Positions 50,745-59,150 of a stretch of DNA of 64,000 bases are shown here, piece by piece; position 1 is the stretch's first letter; each line of letters opens with the position of its first letter. A program made the translations under genes and the position numbers. The notes below the pieces were generated by a model. The model was not told the origin of the DNA. It was given only the letters and a program-made list of their open reading frames with translations, and searched no databases. This stretch comes from Azonexaceae bacterium (lineage in GTDB: Bacteria; Pseudomonadota; Gammaproteobacteria; Burkholderiales; Rhodocyclaceae): contig JAAXVL010000007.1 in assembly GCA_013335535.1 (NCBI GenBank), positions 115,143 to 179,142 on the forward strand, given 5' to 3'.

Positions 50745-53201
50745 TCAGGCTTCGACGGTGATGGGGATGAATTGCTTGATGGGGCCGGCTTCACGCGACG
50801 TTGCCCACGGGTCCTTGGCATCCTTGAGGGCATCGAGCAGATCGGCGTAGAGCGCCTTGCGGCCCTCGTCGTCCTCTACGATCCTGCCCTTAACGTAGTC
50901 CATGCCGACACGCTCGAGGTAGTGGCAGGTACGCTCTAGGTAGCGCCCTTCGAGGCGGTAGAGCTGGAGGAAGGCGCCGGAATATTCCATGACGTCCTCG
51001 TCCGAGGTGACCTTGCACAGGAACTGGGCGACTTCGGTCTTGATGCCGCCGTTGCCGGCAATGTAGATCTCGTAGCCCGAATCGACGCCGATGATGCCGA
51101 CATCCTTGATGCCGGCCTCGGCGCAGTTGCGCGGGCAGCCGGAAACGGCCAGCTTGACCTTGTGCGGCGCGTACATGTCAAACAGCATCTTCTCGAGCTT
51201 GACGCCCATCGACATGGCGAGCTGCGTGCCGAAACGGCAGTGCTCCATGCCGACGCAGGTTTTGACTGTGCGGATCGACTTGCCGTAGGCGTGGCCGGAA
51301 ACCATGCCGGCGGCGTTGAGATCGGCCCAGATGCCCGGCAGGTCTTCCTTCTTGATGCCGAGCAGGTCGATACGCTGGCCACCAGTCACTTTTACCGTTG
51401 GCACGTTGTACTTCTCGGCGGCATCGGCGATGGCGCGCAGTTCTTTCGGATTGGTCAGGCCGCCCCACATGCGCGGCACGACCGAGTAGGTGCCGTCCTT
51501 CTGGATGTTGGCGTGGGCGCGTTCGTTGATGAAGCGCGACTGCGGATCGTCCTTGGCTTCGTGCGGCCAGGTCGAGATCAGGTAGTAGTTGATGGCTGGG
51601 CGGCATTTGTCGCAACCGTTCGGCGTCGTCCAGCCGAGTTCGGCAAAAACGGTTTCCTTCTTGGTCAGGTGCTCGTCGCGAATCAGCTTGCGGACCTTGT
51701 CGTGCGAGTGCTCTGTACAGCCGCACATCGGCTTCTTGTCGGAAGCAGCCGGCGTGTAGGCACCGCCGATGGTCGAGGCAAGGATCTGTTCGACGAGGCC
51801 GGCGCAGGAACCGCAGGAAGACGCCGCCTTGGTGTGCTTCTTGACCTCGTCGAGCGTGAACAAGCCCTTTGCCTTGATGGCCTGGACGATGACGCCCTTG
51901 GTGATGCCATTACAGCCGCAAACCTCCGCGCTGTCAGCCATTTCGGCCGCCTTGCTCTTACCGGCATGACCGACGTCACCGACCAGCGACTGGCCGAAGA
52001 TCAGCGAGTCGCGGATGTCGTGAATGTCGCGGCCGTCCTTGAGCAGCTGGAAGTACCACGGGCCGTCAGCCGTGTCGCCGTACATCACGCCGCCGACCAG
52101 CTTGTTGTCCTTGATGACCAGCTTCTTGTACACGCCGCCGTGCGGGTCGTTGAGCAGGATTTCCTCGGTGTCTTCACCACCCATGTAATTGCCGGCCGAG
52201 AACAGGTCGATGCCGGTGACCTTGAGCTTGGTCGAGGTCACCGAGCCGGTGTAGCGGCCGATGCCGTAGCCGGCCAGATGGTTGGCGGCGACCTTGGCCT
52301 GCTCGAAGAGCGGGGCGACGAGGCCGTAGGCGATGCCGCGGTGGCTGACGCACTCGCCGACGGCGTACACCTTCGGGTCATAGGTCTGCATGGTGTCGTT
52401 CACCACGATGCCGCGGTTGCAGTAGATGCCGGAAGATTCGGCCAGCGAATAGTTGGGGCGAATGCCGGCGGCCATGACGACGAGGTCGGCCGGAATCTGC
52501 AGGCCATCCTTGAAACGGATGGCGGCAACACGGCCCGATTCGCCGCGGATCAGCGCTTCGGTCTGGGTTTGTAGCAGGAACTTGAGGCCCTTGTCCTCGA
52601 GCGATTTCTGCAGCATCTTGCCGGCCACTTCGTCGAGCTGGCGCTCAAGCAGCCACGGGCCGAGGTGCACGACGGTGACGTCCATGCCGCGCAGCTTGAG
52701 GCCGTTGGCGGCTTCCAGGCCAAGCAGGCCGCCGCCGATGATGACCGCGTGCTGATGCTGCTTGGCGGCCTCGATCATCTCGTCGGTATCCTTGATGTCG
52801 CGGTAACCGATGACGCCGGGCAGGTCGTTGCCGGGGATGGGCAGCATGAAGGGCGTCGAGCCGGTGGCGATGAGCAGGCGGTCGTAGGCTTCCTCGGTGC
52901 CGTCATCGGCGATGACCTTGCGCTTGACGCGGTCGATGAACTTGATCTGCTTGCCAGTGTGCAGCTTGATGCCGTTTTCCTTGTACCACTCGAGTTCGTT
53001 GAGGACGATTTCCGAGATGGTCATTTCACCGGCCAGCACCGGGGAGAGCAGTATGCGGTTGTAGTTCGGGTGCGGCTCGGCGCCGAAGATCGTGATGTCG
53101 TAGTGATCAGGCTTGATCTTCAGCAGTTCTTCGACGGTGCGGACACCGGCCATGCCGTTGCCGATCAGGACGAGACGGGGTTTGACAGCGGGGTTGCTCA
53201 T
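50745..53201 (-). CDS. nirB: NADH-dependent nitrite reductase large subunit NirB
   Basis: 818 residues. FAD/NAD-binding domain (about 8-300: RLVLIGNGMAGVRTVEELL, VIIGGGLLGLEAANGL), a BFD-like [2Fe-2S] domain (about 410-500: CGCNGITKGVIVQAI, CGSCAGLVEQIL), and the siroheme-[4Fe-4S] sulfite/nitrite reductase half (about 530-800) with the cluster Cys in GMEHCRFGTQ and SGCPRNCAEAGIKD. Reduces nitrite to ammonium in the cytosol. The ATG at 53201 with GGAG at 6 bp is preferred over an upstream ATG at 53237. Translated from the sigma-54 transcript. Confidence 0.96.
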   Translation of the reverse strand: MSNPAVKPRLVLIGNGMAGVRTVEELLKIKPDHYDITIFGAEPHPNYNRILLSPVLAGEMTISEIVLNELEWYKENGIKLHTGKQIKFIDRVKRKVIADDGTEEAYDRLLIATGSTPFMLPIPGNDLPGVIGYRDIKDTDEMIEAAKQHQHAVIIGGGLLGLEAANGLKLRGMDVTVVHLGPWLLERQLDEVAGKMLQKSLEDKGLKFLLQTQTEALIRGESGRVAAIRFKDGLQIPADLVVMAAGIRPNYSLAESSGIYCNRGIVVNDTMQTYDPKVYAVGECVSHRGIAYGLVAPLFEQAKVAANHLAGYGIGRYTGSVTSTKLKVTGIDLFSAGNYMGGEDTEEILLNDPHGGVYKKLVIKDNKLVGGVMYGDTADGPWYFQLLKDGRDIHDIRDSLIFGQSLVGDVGHAGKSKAAEMADSAEVCGCNGITKGVIVQAIKAKGLFTLDEVKKHTKAASSCGSCAGLVEQILASTIGGAYTPAASDKKPMCGCTEHSHDKVRKLIRDEHLTKKETVFAELGWTTPNGCDKCRPAINYYLISTWPHEAKDDPQSRFINERAHANIQKDGTYSVVPRMWGGLTNPKELRAIADAAEKYNVPTVKVTGGQRIDLLGIKKEDLPGIWADLNAAGMVSGHAYGKSIRTVKTCVGMEHCRFGTQLAMSMGVKLEKMLFDMYAPHKVKLAVSGCPRNCAEAGIKDVGIIGVDSGYEIYIAGNGGIKTEVAQFLCKVTSDEDVMEYSGAFLQLYRLEGRYLERTCHYLERVGMDYVKGRIVEDDEGRKALYADLLDALKDAKDPWATSREAGPIKQFIPITVEA

Positions 53202-53252
53202 GGTGGACTCCAACGTTGCGCGCACCCAAAGGTGCAAAATTTATTTCAGCGC

Positions 53253-53290
53253 ATGACGTCGTTGCCATCGAACCGCCTCCGTTGGCGGTT
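53253..53290 (-). promoter_or_regulatory. nirB leader tandem hairpins (ANTAR-type)
   Basis: P1 AACCGCC-AACGGA-GGCGGTT (53290-53271) and P2 ATGGC-AACGAC-GTCAT (53268-53253), both with hexaloops having A1 and G4 and only 2 nt apart. This matches the published ANTAR-binding RNA rule. A GCACC-TTTG-GGTGC hairpin follows (53237-53224), without a T-run. Confidence 0.75.
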
Positions 53291-53314
53291 GATTCGCTGT
53301 ACCTGTGGACTTCT

Positions 53315-53330
53315 TGCAATCAGCGTGCCA
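53315..53330 (-). promoter_or_regulatory. Sigma-54 promoter of nirB
   Basis: TGGCACGCTGATTGCA, correct -24/-12 spacing. A partial NtrC site TGCACCGCACTGG (53420-53432) lies about 100 bp upstream. Confidence 0.82.
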
Positions 53331-53340
53331 GTTGATCAGA

Positions 53341-53377
53341 CATTTGATTTTTAGGCGTTTTTTCCGGTTGACCGTGG
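53341..53377 (+). repeat. Dispersed repeat copy 9
   Basis: CATTTGATTTTTAGGCG and TTTTTTCCGGTTGACCGTGG; between the nirB -24 element and the NtrC-like site. Confidence 0.88.
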
Positions 53378-53440
53378 AACCGGCACCATCATGGGCGCAC
53401 CACGGCGGGGCGAACGGTTCCAGTGCGGTGCAGATTCAGA

Positions 53441-54430
53441 TCAGTTGCCACCGATGATCAGGCCGGTTGCTTCAACCGCGACGATGGCCTTGGCCTGGTT
53501 GAAATCCTCGGCATAACCACTGGCGTAGAGCAGGCAGGCGAGCTGGTTGGCAATCGGCTTGGGCAGCGGCACCTGCTTGTCGAGAATGCGCCGGATCCAT
53601 TTGGCAGTGCTCACCGCGTCGTTGGCTTCCGGCAGGTTGGGCAGGGCACGGAGGCTCTCGTGCTCGGCCTCGAACAGGATATCGACAGCGCCATCGTGGA
53701 TGAACTCAAGACGCGGCCGGCGCTTCGGATTGGCAAAGGGCTCGCCTTCGGTGGCGCGCAGGAGCAGGCCGCGATCACCGCGCGCCATCAGGATGTCGCG
53801 CATCAAATCGACAAACTCGGGGTGTGTCGCCGGCGCGACGAGAACAGCCTCGCCATGAAACGGATTGATCAGCTTGACCAGGCTGTGCGCGCTGTTGCGC
53901 ACGCCCATCCGGCTACGCAAGCCAAGCAGGTTGTGGATGCCCGGACAGAGGGCATTGAGCGGGAGGAAGGCCAGGCCTTTTTCTTCGAGCGTAATCTGGG
54001 CCTGCGTCGTCGACGCGACGGGCATGACGCCGAGCTCACGGAAGATATGCGCCGTCGTTACGCGGCCAAAACCTTCGAGCAGGCCATGCACCACGACCGG
54101 AACGCCGAAACGCTGGAGCAGCAAGGCGAGCAGTGGCGTCAGGTTGGCTTCCTTACGTGCCCCGTTGTAAGTCGGCAAGGCCACCGGCCGCACGCGGCCA
54201 TGCGGCATGTCGAGACGGTGCGTGCGCTCGTCCGTGGCATCCATGAAGCCCAGCATTTCGTCGAGCGATTCGCCCTTGACGCGCAGGCCAAGGATGATCG
54301 CGCCCATTTCGAGATCCGGCACGCCGCCGTCGAGCATCGCCGCATAGATCTGCTGCGCATCGTCGCGCGGCAGGTCACGCGCGCCCTGGGCGCCGCGTCC
54401 GATCTCCTTGATGAATTGTGCGTAACTCAA
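53441..54430 (-). CDS. ybiB: YbiB (TrpD2-like DNA-binding protein)
   Basis: 329-residue protein with the glycosyltransferase family 3/TrpD fold: IKEIGRGAQGARDLPRDDAQQIYAAMLDGGVPDLEMGA is the N-terminal helical domain and VVVHGLLEGFGRVTTAHIFRELGV the PRPP-loop region, which is altered compared with anthranilate phosphoribosyltransferase. E. coli YbiB binds nucleic acids and is LexA-controlled. Here it follows nasA by 18 bp, in the nitrate cluster, as in other betaproteobacteria. Confidence 0.87.
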   Translation of the reverse strand: MSYAQFIKEIGRGAQGARDLPRDDAQQIYAAMLDGGVPDLEMGAIILGLRVKGESLDEMLGFMDATDERTHRLDMPHGRVRPVALPTYNGARKEANLTPLLALLLQRFGVPVVVHGLLEGFGRVTTAHIFRELGVMPVASTTQAQITLEEKGLAFLPLNALCPGIHNLLGLRSRMGVRNSAHSLVKLINPFHGEAVLVAPATHPEFVDLMRDILMARGDRGLLLRATEGEPFANPKRRPRLEFIHDGAVDILFEAEHESLRALPNLPEANDAVSTAKWIRRILDKQVPLPKPIANQLACLLYASGYAEDFNQAKAIVAVEATGLIIGGN

Positions 54431-54448
54431 TGTCGCCTCCGGTTGCGG

Positions 54449-57172
54449 TCAGGCCGCAGCTGCTATTTTTGGGGGATGCGCGGCCACCATGCGCTTGATG
54501 TCGGGCACACAGGAACCGCAGAACGTTCCACATTTCAGGTTCTTCTGGAGTTGTGGCAAATCAGCACCGCTCTCCAGCTCCTTGCGAATCTGCACATCGC
54601 TGACATCGGCGCACTTGCAGACGATATTGCGCGCCACCATGGTCATCGGCGGCTTGGCCGACGGCGCCAGGGCAAAGCGGATCAGGCTGGCATCGAGCTC
54701 ATCCTCAGCCATGGCCTGCTTGAGCCAGGTCTGGGCCAGTGCTTCGCCGGCCAGACGCACGCCAAGCAGACGGCCTTCCTGGGCAATCGCCTTCTTGGTC
54801 ACACTCCGCATGGCATCAACATAGACAATCGCCCCGTCCTCACCATCCAGCCCAAACAGGCGATCGAGCGTCATGATATCGGCCTCGGCCACCGGCCCGG
54901 CGCAGGCCCCGCGGAAAACGACGAGCGGACTCGTCCGGCCATAAAGCCCGACATTGGCATACGGAAAGCTGGTCAGCGCGGCACGGGCGCGCTGCAGTAG
55001 TTCCAGCGCCTCGGACTGGCTGGCGCAGCGGCGAACGATGGCAAGCGGATAGGACAGCTCGGCCTTGGTGATCTGGACAGCCGCATGCTTGAGTTCCGGC
55101 TGCTGCGAATAGGGGTCGATGGCATCGCAGGCCAGCGCGTTGGCGCCAGCCGTATTCATGAACTGCTTGCCCCAGTGCATCGGCATCCAGGCCCTGCCCT
55201 TGACCAGACCGGGACGCTCGCCGACGCGGACGATCATCTCGCCGCGACCGTTGCTGACCTTGGCCAGGTCGCCCGACTCCAGCCCACGATGGCGCATGTC
55301 GCACGGATGCATGGCGAGCAGCGGTTCGTCTTCGAGATTGAACAGGCGCGGTACGGTGCCAGTCCGGCTCATGCCGTGCCAATGGTCGCGCATGCGCCCG
55401 GAGAGCAGGCTGATCGGCAATTCGGGCGTCGTGACTTCGGCGGTTGGCTTGTGTTCTATAGGGACAAAGCGCGCCTTGCCATCGGCCGTCGGGAAACGCC
55501 CGTCTTCGTAAAGACGGACCTTGCCGGCGCTGGCCCCTTCCGGATACGGCCACTGCTGCGGCCCTCTGGCTTCGAGCAAGGCGTAGGACAGGCCGGTAAT
55601 GTCAAGATCGCGCCCACGCGTACTCTCGCGGTGTTCGTTGAAGATGGACTCGGCATCGGCGTACGGGAACAGTCGCCCGGCATCGGCACGGCCCAGCTTG
55701 GCGCCCAGACGACGCGCGAAGTCGACGACGATTTCCCAGTCGTGGCGGGCCTCACCAGGTGCCTGGAGCGCTGACTGGACGCGTGTGATACAACGCTCGG
55801 AATTGGTCACGGTACCGTGCTTCTCGCCCCAGCCGCTGGCTGGCAGCAGCAGGTCAGCAAAATCGGCGGTATCCGTATTGCCATAGGCTTCCTGCAACAC
55901 AACGTATTCGGCCGCGAGTAGCGCCTCGCGCACCGCCGCCTGATTGGGCAGCGATTGGGCCGGATTGGTACAGGCGATCCACACAGCCTTGATTTCGCCG
56001 GTTTTGAGCGCCTTGAACAGATCGACCGCCGACTTGCCCGGCTTCGCCGGCACATCGGGAATGCCCTACAAGCGCGCCACCTCGGCGCGATGCTCCGGAT
56101 TGGCCATGTCGCGATGAGCCGACAGCAGGTTGGCCAAGCCGCCGACCTCGCGCCCACCCATGGCATTCGGCTGCCCGGTCAGCGAGAACGGCCCGGCCCC
56201 CGGCTTGCCAATCTGCCCGGTGGCAAGGTGCAGGTGGATGATGCCAGCGTTGTTGTGCGTGCCGTGAGCCGACTGATTGAGGCCTTGGCAGTAGAGCGAC
56301 AGCGAGGCGTCGCTACGCCCGAACCAGCGTGCGGCCTGGACGATGGACTCGACCGGAACGCCGCAAGCGGCGGCAACCTGGTCCGGTGTGTATTTTTTGA
56401 CGATATCGGCCAGCGCCTCAAAACCACTGGTATGCGCCTCGACATAAGCCTGATCGACCAGGCCCTCCGCGATCAACACATGCAGCATGCCGTTGAACAA
56501 CGCAATGTCGCTGCCCGGCTTGATCGGCAAATGAAGGTCGGCAATCTCGGCACTCTCGGTCCGGCGCGGGTCGGCAACGATGATCTTGAGATCCGGATTG
56601 GCCGCTCTGGCATCCTCGATATAACGGAAAACGATGGGGTGGGCGATAGCCGGATTGGCGCCGGTGATGAAAATCACCTTGGCCTGAAGGATGTCGGCGT
56701 AGCTGCACGGCGGCGCATCGGCCCCCAGCGTCTGCTTGTAGCCGGCGACGGCCGAGGACATGCAAAGACGCGAGTTGGTATCGACGTTGTTGGTTCCGAT
56801 CAGACCTTTGGCCAGCTTGTTGAAGACGTAATAGTCTTCAGTCATCAACTGCCCGGATATGTAGAAAGCCACCGAATCAGGACCATGTTGCTTGATGGTG
56901 GCGGCAAAACGTTCGGCAGCTTCGTCAAGTGCCTGATCCCAGCCCAGACGTTGACCAGCCCCGCCACGGCTGACGCGCTTTTCGGGAAACTGCAGGCGAT
57001 AGGCTGGATTAACCGTCTGATTCAGCGTTGCCCCCTTGGTGCACAAGCGGCCGCGATTGGCGGGGTGATCAGGGTCGCCGCGCAGACCGGTGATGTTTCC
57101 AGCCTCGGTTTCGATGAGAACACCACAGCCAACGCCGCAGTAACAACAGGTGGATTTAACTTCTGTTCGCAT
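54449..57172 (-). pseudogene. nasA: Assimilatory nitrate reductase NasA, interrupted by in-frame amber codon
   Basis: 907 codons in one frame with a single TAG at 56066-56068 (ARL-stop-GIPDVP), most simply TGG to TAG in a conserved Arg-Leu-Trp-Gly context. Before it: [4Fe-4S] site CCYCGVGCGVLIE and LCTKG, molybdopterin-binding blocks (CMSSAVAGYK with the Cys ligand of Mo, VADPRRTESAEIADL). After it: TNPAQSLPNQAAVREAL, SGRMRDHWHGMSRTG and a BFD-type [2Fe-2S] C-terminus (CKCADVSDV, CGTFCGSCVPDIK). Reading is otherwise perfect, so the lesion is recent, suppressed or a sequencing error. ATG 57172 has AAGGA upstream. If real, nitrate could not be reduced by this enzyme. Confidence 0.88.
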
Positions 57173-57238
57173 GATTTTCCTTCCGGCTTGGCTTGAGCAA
57201 CAGCTATGCCAACTTGAAAAATCATGGACTTGGATGAC

Positions 57239-57274
57239 AAAAGGGGAAATCCCGTCGTGGAATTTCCCCTTTTT
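57239..57274 (-). terminator. Terminator after sspB
   Basis: Stem AAAAGGGGAAAT/ATTTCCCCTTTT around a 10-nt loop with flanking T-run on the minus strand, 26 bp past the sspB stop. Confidence 0.85.
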
Positions 57275-57299
57275 AGTGCATCGAGTACTGCCTGCGTCC

Positions 57300-57734
57300 C
57301 TATTTGATGCGTTGCAACCAAGGGCGCCCTGCTTCTGGGCGCGGTGGCTCCGGTGGCGGCTCCTCGGGCTCCACCACGGCTTCGCCGGCATCGATGAATT
57401 CAGCTTCGACCGGGTCTTCCGCGCCGTCGACCTCAAAGGCCATTCCGGCGCCATTTTCGCGCGCGTAGATCGCCGAAACACGGTCAACCGGTACCGACAA
57501 ATCGCGAGCGACACCGCCAAAACGTGCCTGGAAATCGATGAAGTCGTTTCCGATCAGCAATTTCTTCGTCGCATCCGGGCCCAGATTGAGCACGATCTGG
57601 CCGTCACGCACGAACTCGCGAGGCACGCGGGTGCGCTCATCGACCTCGACCGCAATGTGCGGGGTAAAGCCGTTGTCACAGCACCACTCCCAGATGGCGC
57701 GGAGCAGGTAGGGCTTGGTAGACGGAAGTTCCAT
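57300..57734 (-). CDS. sspB: ClpXP adaptor SspB
   Basis: 144 residues. PYLLRAIWEWCCDNGFTPHIAVEVD is the SspB start, LNLGPDATKKLLIGNDFIDFQARFGGVAR the substrate-binding fold; a flexible linker ends in a short C-terminal XB-like peptide (RPEAGRPWLQRIK) that docks on ClpX. It binds ssrA tags. Follows sspA by 3 bp in an operon. Confidence 0.92.
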   Translation of the reverse strand: MELPSTKPYLLRAIWEWCCDNGFTPHIAVEVDERTRVPREFVRDGQIVLNLGPDATKKLLIGNDFIDFQARFGGVARDLSVPVDRVSAIYARENGAGMAFEVDGAEDPVEAEFIDAGEAVVEPEEPPPEPPRPEAGRPWLQRIK

Positions 57735-57737
57735 GCC

Positions 57738-58334
57738 TTACTTGCGCATCGCCTTTTCAGACGGCGTCAATGCGTCAATGAAACCCTGACGGCTGAAAAT
57801 GCGTTCGGCGTACTTCATGAGCGGTGCTGCTGCCTTGCCAAGGTCGATGCCGTAGTGGTCCAGGCGCCAGAGCAGCGGCGCAATAGCAACGTCAAGCATG
57901 GAGAACTCGTCGCCCAGCATGAACTTTTGCTTATTGAAAATCGGCACGATCTCGGTCAGGCGAGCCTTGATTTCCTGGCGTGCCTTGTCAGCCGTCTTTC
58001 CATTCTTCTCGATCACTTCCATGAACGAAAAGATTTCGCGCTCCATGCCGACCAGCAGCTGGCGGGCGCGGGCACGCATGATCGGGTCAGCCGGCATCAG
58101 TTGCGGATGCGGGAAACGCTCGTCGATATATTCGTTGATGATGTTCGGCTCAAACAGGACCAGATCGCGCTCAACCAGAACCGGCACGCGATTGTGCGGG
58201 TTGATCGCGGCCATTTCTTCCGGCTTGTTGAACATGTCGACATCGATGACCTGAAAATCCATGCCCTTTTCAAACAGGACAATGCGGCAACGGTGACTAA
58301 AGGGGCAGGTAGTGCCCGAGTAGAGGTTCATCAT
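57738..58334 (-). CDS. sspA: Stringent starvation protein A (GST fold)
   Basis: 198 residues. Thioredoxin-like N-terminal half: LYSGTTCPFSHRCRIVLFEKGMDFQVIDVDM and NPHNRVPVLVERDLVLFEPNIINEYID; helical C-terminal half (DEFSMLDVAIAPLLWRLDHYGI). SspA binds RNA polymerase, not glutathione. Start is MMNLYSG; the second Met is equally possible. Second gene downstream of petC, with a 84-bp gap. Confidence 0.92.
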   Translation of the reverse strand: MMNLYSGTTCPFSHRCRIVLFEKGMDFQVIDVDMFNKPEEMAAINPHNRVPVLVERDLVLFEPNIINEYIDERFPHPQLMPADPIMRARARQLLVGMEREIFSFMEVIEKNGKTADKARQEIKARLTEIVPIFNKQKFMLGDEFSMLDVAIAPLLWRLDHYGIDLGKAAAPLMKYAERIFSRQGFIDALTPSEKAMRK

Positions 58335-58417
58335 TTGTGGTAACCCTCAAAATGAGATTCGGCATCGGGGGCCGGCCAGAGCCAAACCCGCGATGCCGTT
58401 AGCTGATCCAGGAAGGA

Positions 58418-59146
58418 TCAGTGAATGTCTTTCCAGTATTCCTTCTTGAGCGCGTAGGCGACAACAAAGAGAACTGCCAGGAAGGCCAGAACGAACCAGC
58501 CCAGAGTGCGGCGATATTCCTGCTGCGGTTCGCCCATCCAGACCATGAAGCCGACCAGATCGGAAACTGACTTGTCGAATTCAGCCGGCGCCATCGAGCC
58601 AGGAACAGCCAATTCCAGCTTGTGCGTTTCGTGATTCATCACTTGCTGGCCTTGCAGACCGTACAGGATATGCGGCATGCCGACGTTCTCGAACACCGTG
58701 TTGTTCCAACCGGTCGGACGGTTCGCGTCACGATAGAAGGAACGCAGGTAGGTGTAGAGCCAGTCCGCACCTGCGCCGGCATTGCCAGCTTCGCCACGGG
58801 CTCGGGCAATGATGGTGAGGTCCGGCGGGGTAGCGCCAAACCACAGCTTTTGCTCGTCAGAACGCGCGGCAACCCGCATCAGTTCACCGATTTTGTCAGA
58901 CGTGAACATCAGGTTTTCCTTGACCTGCTGCTCGGTCAGACCGAGGTCGAGCAGGTTCTTGTAGCGCATGTAGGAAGCACCGTGACAGTTCATGCAGTAA
59001 TTGACGAACAGCTTGGCGCCATTCTGCAACGCTGCTTTGTCGCTGACCGAACCGGGCCACTTGTCGATATGCGCGGTACTGCCGCTGGCAAATGCCATGA
59101 TCGGCGCGAAGAGCAAGGCGATAAGGAATTTTGTCATTTTAGTCAT
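58418..59146 (-). CDS. petC: Cytochrome c1
   Basis: 242 residues. Signal peptide (IALLFAPIMAFASGS), heme-binding C-x-x-C-H in FVNYCMNCHGASYMRYKNL, a Met ligand in the GMPHILYGLQG region, and a C-terminal TM anchor (WFVLAFLAVLFVVAYALKKEYWKDIH). Third subunit of the cytochrome bc1 complex. It starts 4 bp past petB, so petA-B-C is one operon. Confidence 0.95.
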   Translation of the reverse strand: MTKMTKFLIALLFAPIMAFASGSTAHIDKWPGSVSDKAALQNGAKLFVNYCMNCHGASYMRYKNLLDLGLTEQQVKENLMFTSDKIGELMRVAARSDEQKLWFGATPPDLTIIARARGEAGNAGAGADWLYTYLRSFYRDANRPTGWNNTVFENVGMPHILYGLQGQQVMNHETHKLELAVPGSMAPAEFDKSVSDLVGFMVWMGEPQQEYRRTLGWFVLAFLAVLFVVAYALKKEYWKDIH

Positions 59147-59150
59147 CCTC

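Noticed and set aside
53191..53237. NirB start at ATG 53237
   Set aside because: Residues before MSNPAVK do not fit NirB, while GGAG lies at ideal distance from 53201.
57478..57493. Another copy of the dispersed repeat (CACGGTCAACCGG in sspB)
   Set aside because: Lies inside a conserved SspB coding segment, lacks the T-rich arm and the CCACGG start, so chance match.
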